Shown here piece by piece: positions 24,928 to 37,751 of a DNA stretch of 64,000 bases. A model generated the notes under the pieces. That model did no database searches, was not told the DNA's origin, and worked only from the letters and a program-made list of their open reading frames with translations. The position numbers and the translations under genes were made by a program. Source of the DNA: Orbilia blumenaviensis. Taxonomy: Eukaryota > Ascomycota > Orbiliomycetes > Orbiliales > Orbiliaceae. How positions within the stretch are numbered: the stretch's first letter is position 1; every line of letters starts with the position of its first letter. Location of the stretch: assembly GCA_036872755.1 (NCBI GenBank), contig JAVHNS010000008.1, positions 2,312,424-2,376,423 on the forward strand, given 5' to 3'.

Positions 24928-25135
24928 TGGGAATTGTTCCGGGGTCCCCATTATCGGATCCCTCGACACCAAAAATTCATAAATTAGGTGTAGGTATTAT
25001 ATAATCCATAGGTATCATTTTTATCACCATTTTCACCACCTTCACCATCTTCACCACCTTTACTATTTTTACTACCTTTATTATTTTCATTATTTTTACT
25101 ACTTTTACTACTTTTATGCGTTATTAAACTATATT
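24928..25135. other. GC islet with 9-bp tandem array, unknown element
   Basis: GGGAATTGTTCCGGGGTCCC begins a GC-rich block (24930-24972), followed by AT sequence and then a TTCACCACC-type array (25023-25112). It stands out sharply from its surroundings. A related start, GGGAATTGCT with CCGGGGACCC, occurs at 40274. No matching second end was found, so I cannot name the element. Confidence 0.4.
25023..25112. repeat. 9-bp TTCACCACC-type tandem array
   Basis: Ten in-phase 9-bp units, starting ATCACCATT, TTCACCACC, TTCACCATC, TTCACCACC, TTTACTATT and drifting to TTTACTACT. The drift from C to T along the array looks like RIP decay of one unit. Confidence 0.9.
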
Positions 25136-25389
25136 ATTATTTAAAATTCCTATTTTATCAAATTTCAAAACTAATAAAGTTCTCCTTACTCATCATTATT
25201 ACTAAACTTTCAACTATAATTATAAAATTATAATTAATTTTAAAAATAATTAAAAAAAAATTATATTAATATTAAATACAATAAATTTAAAAATTTTACT
25301 AAATCAAATAGATTAAAAGAATGATAATTTTAAAAAATTCTTAAATTATATTATATTTTTAATAAATATTATAATTATTTTTTTTATTT

Positions 25390-26090
25390 CTAAATTAAAT
25401 ATTATAAGTTATAAAAAAATTGTTAATTACAATATAATAATTAATATTATAACTAATATAATAACTAATATAATAATTAATATAATAATTAATATAATTT
25501 TATAAACTAATTTTACTATAACTTTTGTATATATCACATAACAATTTGTTATTTTATTTTTATTTTAATTTAATTTAATTTTAAAAAATTTATAATATTA
25601 TTTTTATATGTGTGATTACGTAACCATTTTACATGCAAAAATTAAATTAAATTAAATTAAAATTAATTAAAAAATAATTAAAAATATAGTTTTAATGTTG
25701 AAAGTAGTTATATGATCACAGTTTCATTAAAAGTGACTCCATTAAAAAAAATAAAAAAAATATAAAAATAATAATTATAGAGTTGTTTACTTATAGGAAA
25801 TTAGATAATAGAATAAAAAAGAGTATATTAAATTTTTAGATATATAAAGGCAAAAAAACAAAAATAGTGAAGACTTTTATCAAAATTAATTTTTAGATTT
25901 TATTAGCAACTTTTTACCAAAACCTCAAAATAATACCAAGATTTTAAAAATTTTATACAAATTTATAGAACAAAATTAAAAAAAAATAATTTTAAAATCA
26001 ACCAAAAACAACACATTTTTTTACAGGTCTAAACAGGATCACCCCTCACACTGGTTCAACTTTAACCCTCCTGCATAAATGCAGTCAGGC
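25390..26090 (-). mobile_element. Helitron-like non-autonomous element
   Basis: The 5' end at 26090 reads, on the element strand, GCCTGACTGCATTTATGCAG, then AGGGTTAAAGTTGAACCAG. Two cassette copies lie at 25525-25560 and 25607-25645; the latter still reads GTGATTACGTAACCATTTT then ACATGCAAAAA. A 12-bp AATTAATATAAT array (25425-25500) lies towards the 3' side, as in the copy at 36890. The hairpin end was not recognised, so the left limit is approximate. It cuts into a copia LTR (26100-26212). Confidence 0.6.
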
Positions 26091-26099
26091 ATAATTTTA

Positions 26100-26212
26100 A
26101 CTTTTTATATATCTAAACCATTTTTTATATAATTAACTTATATACTACTAAATTTAATAAAATTTATTTAATATATTTTATTTGATTTTATTAATTTTAA
26201 TAAATTATAAAT
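26100..26212 (+). repeat. copia LTR fragment
   Basis: This resembles the last part of 24544-24785, with an internal deletion of about 50 bp, and ends TTAATTTTAATA, a RIP form of CAATTCTGACA. It is cut on the left by the Helitron-like element. Confidence 0.5.
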
Positions 26213-26398
26213 TTGATATAATTATATATTTATATTAATACAACTATAAATTAATTAATATTTATAAAATAGAAAATTTATTAAATATTAATTAATTTAT
26301 TTTTATTATTTAATTATTATTTATTTTTAAATTAAATTCAAATATTTAATTTTGATAATATTAAAAAGTATTTTTTTATTATTATAAATATAAATATA

Positions 26399-27370
26399 CA
26401 TCAGGAAAAAAACACAGTTCCATCACGCTCCATCCTGCCCATCTTAAGGTATTTAAGGTATTTTGGAGTTTAAGGAATATTGCTTTCTAGATGAAGGTTG
26501 TTTTGTAGGATGGAGACTGCTCTGTAGGATGGAGGTTGCTCTGTAGGATGGAAGTCTTGGCAATTTTTTTTTTGCAATAGTTTTTGATTTTAACATTAAA
26601 TTTAAAAAAAAAATTTATTTTTGAACACGCTAATTAATGCAATTATTATTTAAATTTGTTAATTTTAATATACAGCGGAAAATCTATAATATATATTATT
26701 ATTTTTATTATTTTTATTTTAATGTTGAATTAATAATAAAAATAATAAAAATAATAAAAATAATAAAAATAATAAAAATAATAAAAATAATAAAAATAAT
26801 AAAAATAATAAAAATAATAAAAATAATAAAAATAATAAAAATAATAAAAATAATAAAAATAATAAAAATAATAAAAATAATAAAAATAATAAAAAAAATA
26901 AAAAAAATATATATTTAAAAAAAAAAAAAAAAAAAGCCTAAGTTATTTTTCTATTTAATCTTTTTTTTTTTTTTTTTTTTTTATTAAAAAAAAAATATTT
27001 TTTTTTCCAAGTTGTTTTTTATATGGCAATTTTTTTTTTTTTTTTTTTTTTTTAATTATTTTTTTTTTGTGGTGGTGGTGGAAGTGAAGACAAAAGGATT
27101 GAGTTTTATATTAAAAAACAAAACGAAAAGAAAATATTTATACTTTTGTTTTTTGTTTACATTTTTCTGCCGTTTTTAAAAATTAAAATAACAAACAATA
27201 ACAAACAAAAAATCAACACAATTGCAACACAACAACACAAAGAATAGAAAAAATTTTTCATATAGTATTTGTCGTGCGATGGGCCACGATGGGCCGCGAT
27301 GGGCCGCAATAGAGCGCGATGGAGAGCCCTCCATCAGATGGTATTAAGGACATGTGTTTTTTTCCTGATG
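26399..27370. mobile_element. TA-flanked TIR element, intact (CATCAGG family)
   Basis: A 972-bp element with a perfect 18-bp terminal inverted repeat, CATCAGGAAAAAAACACA, at both ends, flanked by TA at 26397-26398 and 27371-27372. A TA duplication is typical of Tc1/mariner/pogo-type DNA transposition. No transposase is present, so it is non-autonomous. Inside are three units of a GTAGGATGGAG-type repeat (26500-26550), a 9-bp AT array, long A and T runs (26920-27055) and five 10-bp GCGATGGGCC units (27274-27330). G and C are largely spared, so the insertion escaped or post-dates RIP. It sits in copia copy E. Confidence 0.85.
26732..26895. repeat. 9-bp ATAATAAAA microsatellite
   Basis: About 18 near-perfect units inside the CATCAGG element. 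The unit is a multiple of three, so one frame is open as Ile-Ile-Lys repeats (within 26637-26918). This is not a gene. Confidence 0.97.
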
Positions 27371-27399
27371 TAATATTTATATATGTTTTCATAATAATA

Positions 27400-29135
27400 C
27401 TAGGAGGCTGCTGCGCAGCACTCAAACCCGACTGCCACATCTTAATCATATATAGATAATAATTTCTATAATAAATCTTTTATAATAAAATAAAAATTAA
27501 TTTGTATTAGATTAATATATATTATTATTATTATAAGATTATTATATGATAATTTCAAAGTAGAAATATTTAAAAGACAATAATTGACTAAATTCCTATT
27601 AATTTTATAAATTTGCAATTAGAATTATTATTTAATAACTTTATTAATAATTATAATTTTATTTTTGTAATTATAATAATTAAAGAATTATAAAATATTT
27701 ATTATATAATTATTATATTATTAATATTATATAATTATTATATTATTTTTATATTATATACTAAATTAAAACTTAAACAAATTTAAATACAAAATCAAAT
27801 TTTTAAATAAAAATAATCAAAATAATTAATTTAAATTAATAAAATTATAATTATTTAAATTTTTAGAATAACAAAAATTATTAAATAATTATCTATAAAA
27901 TTATTTAAAACTATTATAAAATATACTTTTGTAATAGATATTTATAAATTTATAAATTAATAAATATAAAAATATTATTAATTTATTTATTCAATAATAA
28001 ATAGAATTATAAATTTATATAGGTTAAATTAATTTTTTATGATAAAATTAATATTTATTAATTATTTGATATTTAATTTTGTTTAAAAAATATATATATA
28101 ACTATTATATTAATCAATATAATAATTAATATTAAAACTAACTTGAATATATATAACATTAAAATTAATATTTATAATTAATATTAAAATTAATATATAT
28201 AATTAATATTAAATTTAATCTATATAATCAATATTAAAATTAATATATATAACTAATTATTGATATAATAAATATAATAATTAAGATTATATAATAACAA
28301 TTAATGATTAAACAAATAGTTAAAGTAATTATGAAAAATATTTTAATTAATTTTTTTTTATTATATATTTAATGAATTTGTATATATATAAAAGTAAAAA
28401 TAAAAATAAAAATAAAAATGAATATATATATAAATGGTTTTGTGTTACATGATTATTTTACATACTAAAACTAAAGTTATATTAAAATAATTATAATAAT
28501 TAAAATAAATTTAATAATAATTTTTGAATGTTCAATTTACATTTTGTACATGTCACGTAACTATTTTACATACAAAAATTAAAAATTTAATTAAAATAAT
28601 TAAAATAAATTAAAAATTAAAAATCATTTTGTTTTTAAAGTTAAATTTTATATATATTATATAATTATTTTGTAAACAAAAACTAAATAAATTAAAATTA
28701 TATATATATGTATATATAAAATTTAAATAAAAAATTGTTTTATGTTTATAATTTTCAATAAAAATAACTTAATAAAAAAAAAATAAAAAACATATTAAAA
28801 ACATATTAAAAACATATTTATAAATCTATGTATTTAATCAAAATTGAATAAAAGATTAAAAAAAACTATATTAAATTTTTAAATTTTAAATTTAAATAAA
28901 CAAAAATGGTAAAAACTTTTATCAGAATCAATTTTTTTAATAACTTTTTATTAAAATTTAAAAAAATAATACTAAAATTATTAAAATTATAAAAATCTTA
29001 TATAAATTTATATGAGAAAATTTAAATTTTTTTTTTTTTAAGTTTATTAAAAATAACATATTTTTTAGTAGATCTCATATGGATCGCGCTTTGTGCTAAT
29101 TCAACTCTAACCCTCCTGTAATACTGCAGTCGGGC
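27400..29135 (-). mobile_element. Helitron-like non-autonomous element, both ends present
   Basis: A 1,736-bp copy. On its own strand it starts at 29135 with GCCCGACTGCAGTATTACAG, then AGGGTTAGAGTTGAA. It ends at 27400 with GCAGTCGGGTTTGAGTGCT, the palindrome GCTGCGCAGC, then AGCCTCCTAG, with T next. The start and the subterminal 3' site are inverted copies (CCCGACTGC/GCAGTCGGG), followed by a hairpin and a CTAG terminus. This is the layout known for Helitron2/Helentron-type elements. No Rep/helicase gene is present. Cassette copies lie at 28438-28475, 28550-28590 and 28645-28685. The ends are little RIPed, the middle more so. Confidence 0.8.
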
Positions 29136-29330
29136 ATTATAATTAAAAGAATTAACTTTTTAAATTTGTAAATTATATTAAATTATTTAGTAATTTTTAT
29201 AATATTGATTTAAAATTAGTTGAAATAGAAAGAATTTAAAGATTAATTTATATTAAGGTTATTACTACTAAACTAGAATGTATAAAAATAGATTTAATAA
29301 TAAAAAATGGAGTTTTTGAAATTAAATTTT

Positions 29331-29511
29331 TGTCAGATGTACAGAACAAAACAATGTCACACACAGAGAACAGTCTGTAGTCTACCTACAGCAAAACTTA
29401 GCCTATGCCAAACCCCCTATTCACTACCCAGCCAAATAAAAATTATTACTCTATAAACAATATAAAATATATATTTTACATACAATATACTACTTATATA
29501 TTATTTTAATA
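29331..29511 (+). repeat. 5' LTR of second LTR family
   Basis: It starts TGTCAGATGTACAGAACAAA. The first 130 bp keep much C, including AAACCCCCTATTCACTACC (29410-). The end is decayed (TTAATA), with a short deletion relative to the right LTR. Confidence 0.85.
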
Positions 29512-29772
29512 TATTATTAATATTAGATTTTTAAAAAAAAATTATTTAAATATTTGTAAATTATTTGAATAAAATAATTATAATTTGTACATTATAAATT
29601 ACTAATTTAATTTTTATTTAATATATTATTTATATTATTAAAATAGTAAAATAATTTAAATTAATTATTTATTTAAAAATATTTAAATTAACAAATAATG
29701 GGATAAATTATATTATGTAAAAATAAAAGATTAAAGATTGTTTTAAAATATATACTCAAAATAATTATTGAT

Positions 29773-29803
<31 letters not shown>

Positions 29804-31559
29804 ATATCTATTTAAAAAAATTCCAATAATTTAAATTATAAATAGGAATTTATAAATTAAATTATAATTAAACTAAAAAGTAAATAAATATTTATAGAAT
29901 GATGAGATAATCAGCACTTTAAAACACGTTATTAATTTTTATAATTAAAAACAACACAAAATACAATACAAAAAAAGAAATTTAAATTACAAGAATATAT
30001 TTTTTTTAAAACATTAAAAAAAATTTAATAATTTAATTTAAAATAATAAAATCATATATAAAAAAATTTATAAAATAATATATATTTAAAATTATTAAGT
30101 ATTTTATAAACAATATGGAAATATTATATAAAATAATAAAATACTTTAAAAAAAAATACCAATTATTTATTTATTTTATACTTACCAACTTTTAAAATAA
30201 ACTACAAAATTTTAAAATAAAATATAAAAAATTAATATATTATATAATTATTAATTATTTTAATAAAATAAAAAATTTAATAAATAAACATATTAATATA
30301 AATTTTTTATTATTATTCAAAAACAAAAATTTATTATATTTCACTTTTATAATATTTCAAAATATAAATAACAAAAAAATTTTATAATTTATTAATATAT
30401 TTAAAATAATAAATATCAATAACAAAAAAAAATATACATATAATAATTATTATTAAATATTTAAAAATATTTTATTATTAACAAAAAACAAATTAGATAT
30501 TTTATATTTATATAAAAAAAATTAATAAGTAAATTATAATTAGTTATTTAATAATTTATTAATAATTTATATTAATTTATTAGTTATTTAATAATATATA
30601 AAATATAAATATTTTTTAATAGAAATTAAATTAAATATAATAAAGTAATTAATTAAGAAAAAATTAAAAAAAAATTTTAAATAGTAAAATAATTTAAAAT
30701 CTAAATAATATACTTATTATAATAATAATATTTATAATATAAAAGATTGTAAAATATTTTAAATTAATAATAATTAAATTTTTTTTATAAATAAAAAATT
30801 GAAATAGAATATAAAATAATAAATATAAATTAAAAAAATTAATAAGTATATATTAGGTGATATAAAGTGTATTATTAAAATTTATAAAATTATATAATAT
30901 AATAATTTATAAAAATTAAAATATAATTTATAATATATTGATTTAGAAATTATAAAATAAATTAATTTTAAAAAATTTAAATTTTATAAATTATAATTTA
31001 ATTTATTTAAATTAAAGAATATTATATTAATAAACAACTTTATAATATTAATTAAAAAATTAAAAATTATAATTATAAATATTTTGTTTGTATATTTAAT
31101 AACAAAAAATATATTATATGTTTTAAAAATAAAAATTAATTTGATTTTTATAAATTAAATTATAAATAAAAATAAATAAGTTATAATTTGTAAAAAAAAA
31201 TATAAATTTTTTAGGAAAAATAGTAAATAAATTAAATTAACTTTTTAAAATATTAATTATAATTTATTAATTTTTTAAAAAATAAGAAATTAAATTGAGA
31301 ATGTAGAATTTAATTTTATTATAATATTTATTATAATTATAATAATTAAAAAGTAAATGATTAAAAATGATTATAATTTTTTTTTTTTTTATTTAATATT
31401 ATAAATTAAATTATTTAAATTTTTAAGTTATTAAATAAATTATGAAAAATTAGAATTTTAAATTATAATTTATAAATTTAATATATAAAATATATTTGAT
31501 AATAAAAATAATTTAATTATATAATAAAGTATTTTTTATATAATAAATGATTAATATAA

Positions 31560-31870
31560 TTGAATTTATATATATAGATTTTAGTGAATTATAAAATATT
31601 TTGTTATTATATAAAAAGTTTATTGATATAGTTAATTTTATTAAGTAATTTTTATAATATATAATTTATTTTATTTATAATTTTAACAAATATATTTAAA
31701 TTAATTTTTAAAAGATAGAAAAAATTTTAGAATTTAATTTAAATTAATTATTATTAAATTAAAAAATTAATTTTTTAAAAAAAAAGTTTGTAAAATTAAA
31801 TTAAATAATATAAAAAAATTTATAATATAATAAATATAAAAATATTGTATAACAAAGAGAATAGAAATAA
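31560..31870 (+). pseudogene. possible copia integrase core remnant
   Basis: One + frame reads E-F-I-Y-I-D-F-S-E-L-*-N-I, then about 10 residues on F-I-D-I-V-N-F-I-K-*-F. This resembles the copia integrase core, L-x-H-x-D-x-x-G-P ... R-Y-x-x-x-F-I-D-D-x-S-R, with stops at Gln/Trp positions. It is followed by F-*-K-I-E-K-I-L and N-F-L-K-K-K-F. Its location about one third into the element suits copia, where integrase precedes RT. RIP has left only A/T-rich codons, so chance similarity cannot be excluded. Confidence 0.4.
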
Positions 31871-34800
31871 AATTATTTGTATTATATAGTTTAAAATAAA
31901 ATAATATAATAAAAAAAATAATTTAAACTATAAAATATAAAATATCCACCATATTAATAAAATTTGAATTTTTAAAATTATTTTAAATAAAAATAATATA
32001 AATTATAATAATATTTTATAATAAATTAATTATTATAAAATATATTATAAATAATAAAATAAATAAAAATGAATTATAAATTTTTAAAATATTATTTAAA
32101 ATATTAAATAATATAAAATTAGAATATAATTTGTATTTTTTTAAATATTGCGTATATATTATTATTTTGAAATAATATAAAAATAAAAAATTTTTATAAT
32201 TAAAAGTTTAGAAAGGAATATTTATTAGTTATATTTAAATTATAAAATAAGTTAGAATTTAAAATTTAAATCAAAAATAAATATTTATTATTTAGAATAT
32301 TAAAATATTTAAAAATTTATTTTTTATATAAGAGGATTTTATAAAATATTTTTTAAATTGAATAATACTTATTATATTTTAATTTATAAATATTATAAAA
32401 AATTAATTAAAATTAAAAATTAAATTAAAAAATAAACTAAAAATAAAAATCTTTAATAAAAAAAATTTTATTTAAATTATTATTATAAATTAAAATATAA
32501 AATAAAAAATTATTGCAACTTAAATTAAATTAAAAAAAAATATTAAATGATGATAAAAAAAAAAAAATTTTATAAATTATATTATATATTTTTTAATTTA
32601 ATTTATAAATATTAAATAAATTATAAATATTATTAAATAATTTAAATATTAATAAATTATTTTATATTATTTTAAAATTAAATTAAAATAATGAGTTTAA
32701 TTTTAAATATTTTAAAAAAATTATTAAATAAAAAAATAAAATTAAAATTATTTTATTTTAATTAATAATATATATTATAAAAAATTAAAATATTTATATT
32801 TTTATAAAATTTAAAATTTTAAAAAAGGTTTTTAAATTACTAAATAATATTAATTAATTAAAAATTATATAAAATAAATTAAATTTTTTTAAAATAAATT
32901 AAATTTAAGATGAAGTATATATAATTTTATTAAATATAAAAATAATAAATATATAATAAATATTTAAATATAAAATTACAATAAATAATATATTATAATA
33001 TAAAATAAAACTAATTATTAAAAATATAAATAAAAATATAAAATATATTTTATTAAAATATATATTTTAATAATAAATTTTAAAATAATTTATATAATAT
33101 TAACTTACATTATATTTTTTAATTTAAAAATATATTAAATAAATATCAAAATTATATTTTTTAATATAATATTATCTAAAAAAAAGAAAATATTTATAAA
33201 TTTTTTTACAAAATATAAAAAATAAAGTGGTAAAAGTAATATTATAATTTTTAAATTAAAAAAAATTTTTTATAATCTAAAATAAATTTTTAGTTTGTAA
33301 AATAAAAATTTTTTTTTAAATTATTAAACAAAAATTTTTTTTTTAAATTAATTTAATTTTTTATAAACAAATATTTTTTTATTAAAAAAAAATAATAATA
33401 TTAATTTATATAAATAATATTTTATATTTTATTAAAAAAATTTTAATTATTAATAAAATTAAACAATTTTTTATTTTATTTTATATTATTATAAATTTTA
33501 AATTAATTAAAAAGTTTTTAAATATATATATAATTAAAAATAAAATTTAAAATATTTTAATTATTAATTAAATTAAATATTATAAAATAATTTTAAAAAA
33601 ATTTAAATATATTAATTGCAAATTATAATCTATATTTATAATAATAAATTTTTAAATACAAAAAAATAATTACTATATTAAATAATTTAAAAATATAATA
33701 TTATATTAATATATATTAAGAAATATATTTAATATAAAATATAAAATTAAATATTATATATATTTATTTTAAATTAAATTAATTTGTAAGTTATTTAATA
33801 TTTTAGTAATAGGATATTATAAATTATTTTTATAAATATTTTGTTAAAATTTATAAATTAAATCTAAAGTATAAAGATTTAAAATAAATAATAAAAAATT
33901 ATATAAATTTAAATTAAATATAAAATATAGTAAATTAAAAAATAATAAAAAAATTAATTTTAAAATATGTATTTTTATTTGTAAATAAAATAATATTATA
34001 ATTTAATAAATTATAAAATATTATTACAAAATTTAGTATGGAAATTAAAATTATTATTATAAATTATATAAATAAAAAAATAATTTGGTTAAAGAAATTA
34101 AAATATAAATTATTTTTATTTATAATATTATTTTATAAAATAATTAATAAATTAAAATTATTTATATCAATTAAAATTAGATTTTTATATTATAATAATT
34201 AAAAAATTATTAAAATATATAAAAATTCTAATAATTAACAATATATTAAATATTTTAATATTTAATATTTTTAAATAAAAAAATAAATAAATAAATAAAA
34301 ATTTAATTTAATTTATAAATTTATAATTAAAATAATTGTAAATATATTTATTAAATTATTATTATATTTATTATTAATAAAGTATATTATAATTATAAAT
34401 TAAATTATAAAAAATAAAATAAAAATTTAAATTATAAATTAAAAAAAGAAATTTAAATTAAAAATAGTTTAAAATATAAAATATTTAGAAATAAAATAAG
34501 AGAAAAAATTATAAATATATTTAATTTTTTTAAAAAAAAAATATAAATATAAAAGTTGAGAATTATAAAATAAAAATTTATAAAGAATTTTTAATTTTTT
34601 TATTTATTATAAGTTAAGTTAGTAAATTTATTATAAATTGATAAAATCTTATAAAATATATTTATAATTTTATTAATTATAATAAGTTTTTTTAATATTA
34701 TAAATATAATTTAAATGATATATTTAATTTATATTAATATAATTATTTATAATTATAAAAGTGATATTTAAATTAATTATAATAATATTTAAATTATTTA

Positions 34801-35554
34801 TAGTAGTATTTATATTAATTATTATAATAATTATATTAATAAGTTATATTAAAATAATAATAAGTAAAATAATAAAAAAAAATTATAAATAATAATAATA
34901 GAATAATTATAAAAAGTGGTAATAAAATAATTATAATTAATGAAATATAAAAAAAAAAGATAATTCTCATATTCAAAAATAAAAAAAAAAAATTATAAAA
35001 ATCAAAATTAAAATTATAATTTATAAATTACAAAAAGTTAATTTTGGAAGTATTTTTAAAACTTTAATTTATAAATTTTTAAAAAATTTAAAAATAATAA
35101 AAAAAAATTTAGTATTAAAATTTTTATTTAAAATATTTATAAATTTAGTTTATTAACTTTAATTTATAAAAATAAGGATTTTAAAATAATTTATTTTCAA
35201 ATTTATAATTAATTTTATATTTATAAACCAAAATATAATTAATACACAATTTAATAAAAAAATAAAAATTTACATAATATACATAAAAAAAACTTTATAT
35301 TTTATATAAAATATAAAGTAAAATAATAATATAAATCTTTAAATTAATATATAAAAATTAAAAAATTATATTATTATTATAATTATAATTTTAAACTATA
35401 TTAATTTAAACATTAATAAAATTAATAAATAAAACAATTAAAAAAGTAATATAATTAAAAATAATTATTTTATTTATAAAAAAATAAAAAAAAAATTTTT
35501 TTATCAAAATATATTTTACAAATAATAAATTATAAAATAAAAAATTAACATAAA

Positions 35555-35559
<5 letters not shown>

Positions 35560-35593
<34 letters not shown>
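35560..35593. repeat. poly(A) run
   Basis: An uninterrupted A tract of about 34 bases inside the RIPed LTR element. Its position (about 630 bp before the right LTR) suggests a polypurine-like or slippage tract rather than an RNA tail. Confidence 0.8.
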
Positions 35594-35595
<2 letters not shown>

Positions 35596-36225
35596 AAAAT
35601 TTGTATTATGTAAAATAATCAATAAAAAACAAAATATAATCAAACTTTTTATATAATAAAGTTAAAGAATAAAATAAAATAATATTTTATATTTAAGAAG
35701 ATAAAAAACTTTATATTATTAATTATATAATTATTTTATAAAATAAAAAATAATAATTAGTTTATAATAATTAAAATAATAAAAAAAAAAATAGAAGTTT
35801 TTATAGTAAATTAAATAAAAAATTAAATTTTTATAAATTAATTATTTATTAAAAAATAATATATTAAATAAAATATTTTTTTTTTTTTTAAATTAATATA
35901 TAAAATATATTATATAAATTATAATAAAATAATACAATTTAATAAAGTATATTAAAATATAAAATATATATTTAATATATATAATAATTTATTAATTAAA
36001 ATTTAAATTTTAAATTAAATTAACAAATTATAATATATATTAAATCAAATTATATTAAAAATATAATAATAAATTATGTAAATTATAAATTATTTTAAAA
36101 ACAAATATTTAACTAATATATTAAAATGAATTTTATAAATTATAGATAATTTAAACATTTTTAAAAATTTAATTATTAAGTATTTTATATTTAGAAATTA
36201 AAAATTAAATCAAAATATTAAATAT

Positions 36226-36403
36226 ATAAAATAAAATAATATTATATATAAAAAATAATTTATAATCTACATATAATAAAATTTAATTTATATTAAACCC
36301 CCTATTCACTACCTAGTTAAATAAAGGTTATTACTTTATAGATAGTACAGAGTATGCATTCTGTATATAATATACTGCTTATGACGTACATACTACTTTG
36401 ACA
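36226..36403 (+). repeat. 3' LTR of second LTR family
   Basis: This 178-bp LTR is RIPed at its start and clean at its end (36330-36403, including ATGACGTACATACTACTTTG). It is complementary in decay to the left LTR, which is clean at its start. Confidence 0.85.
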
Positions 36404-36889
36404 ATTTTTAATGTAAGATTATTTAAATAAAATTAATTAATTTAGAAAAAAAAAATTGATAGTAAATTTTAATTAATAAATTTAAATCTATTTTATATAT
36501 AATTAAGTATTTATTAAAATTATGATTATAAAGTAGGATTTTAATTAAAACTATTTTAATATCTAATTAAATTTAAAATATATTAATTAAAAAATTAAAA
36601 AAAAAAATTATATTATTCAAATTTATTATATAAATGATATTTTTTAATAAATTTATATTAAATTAATAATTATATTTATTTTATAAAAAAATTTAACAAA
36701 GATTTTTATTTTAATTAAAATTTAATAATTATTTTTAATTTTTATATTAATTTTTATAAAATAAAATTATTTTTTTAAAAAAATTAAAAAAATTTAAAGT
36801 TTTGCAAATTAGATTACTTAATATTATTGATAAAATAAATAATAAAATAATTGAAAATTAATATTTAATTGTAAATAAAATAATATAAT

Positions 36890-37689
36890 GCCCGACTGCA
36901 TTTATGCAGGAGGGTTAAAGTTGAACCAGCGCGAGGGCGCGATCCTACCCAGATCCGCAAAAAAATATGTTGTTTTTGGCCAACTTAAACAAAAGATTTT
37001 TTAATTTTTCCCATACAAATTTGTATAAAATTTTGCAAATCTTAGCAATCTTAGCACTAATTTTCAAACCCTAAAAAATTTTGAAAATTACCTCTAACAA
37101 AAGTCTTCACCATTTTTATATTTTTAAATCTATAACTCTAATATTTTAATATAATCTTTTTTAACCCTTTTTCTAATTTTCTATAAGCAAATAGTTTTTT
37201 AGCTATTATTTTTATATTTTTTTTATTTTTTTAATTAAATCACTTTTAATGAAAATGTGATTACATAACTATTTTCAACATCAAAATTATTTTTTATTTA
37301 ATTTTATTTTAATTTAATTTAATTTTTACATACAAAAATATCACATAATATATCAAAATAACATCACAAAAATTTTAAAATTAAATTAAATTAAATTAAA
37401 ATAAAATAAAACAAAAATTAAATAAAAATAGTTTTGATATTAAAAATAATCACAAAAATTATATTAAAATTATATTAATTATTATATTAATTATAATATT
37501 AATTATTATATTAATAATCATATTAATTATTATATTAATAATCATATTAATTATTATATTAATTATTATATTAATTATTATATTAATAATTATATTAATT
37601 ATTATATTAATAATTATATTAATTATTATAGATTAATTTATAATTAAGATGCTGCAATCAGGTTTGAATACTGCGCAGCAGCCTCCTAG
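36890..37689 (+). mobile_element. Helitron-like non-autonomous element, both ends present
   Basis: An 800-bp copy. It starts GCCCGACTGCATTTATGCAG with AT before it, then AGGGTTAAAGTTGAACCAGC and a GC-rich patch to 36960. Cassette copies lie around 37255-37290 and 37325-37360. A TTAATTATTATA-type array (37470-37625) follows. The end is CTGCAATCAGGTTTGAATA, palindrome CTGCGCAGCAG, then CCTCCTAG followed by T. The subterminal repeat has one G-to-A change (CAATCAGG for CAGTCGGG). There is no coding capacity. Confidence 0.8.
37470..37625. repeat. 12/15-bp TTAATTATTATA-type array
   Basis: Alternating ATATTAATT and ATTATATTAATAAT units form a tandem array within the Helitron-like element; RIPed CAT forms occur in some units. 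Confidence 0.85.
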
Positions 37690-37751
37690 TTAATATTTTT
37701 AATAATAAATATTTATTAAATAAAAAGTTTAATATAAAAATAAAAATAAAT

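Larger units (their letters stand above)
29331..36403 (+). mobile_element. LTR retrotransposon, second family, full length
   Basis: 7,073 bp. The LTRs are 29331-29511 (little RIPed) and 36226-36403. TGTCAGATGTACAGAAC in the left one aligns with TATTAAATATATAAAAT in the right one by transitions only. The right LTR ends CTACTTTGACA. A perfect 5-bp target duplication ATTTT flanks it (29326-29330; 36404-36408). The interior is almost pure A+T. A + frame at 31560-31760 looks like a Ty1/copia integrase, so copia is the likely class. It is inserted in copia copy E. Confidence 0.85.
26330..36889 (+). mobile_element. copia 5'-interior copy (E), host of several insertions
   Basis: Short copia segments at 26330-26398, 27371-27399, 29138-29330 and 36404-36889 line up, in order, with the inverse of 21470 down to 20740 in copy B. 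They are therefore one copy broken by insertions at 26399-27370, 27400-29135, 29331-36403 and 36890-37689. At 29156-29330 one + frame is nearly open and rich in Lys, Glu, Asp and Ile, consistent with early gag, but I cannot identify it. Confidence 0.6.

Noticed and set aside
25400..25440. Decayed hairpin end of the Helitron-like element at 26090
   Set aside because: Alignment to GCTGCGCAGC needs transversions, so the boundary was left approximate.
27258..27449. Minus-strand frame with mixed composition
   Set aside because: It spans the right end of the CATCAGG element and the 3' end of a Helitron-like element, so it joins two separate insertions.
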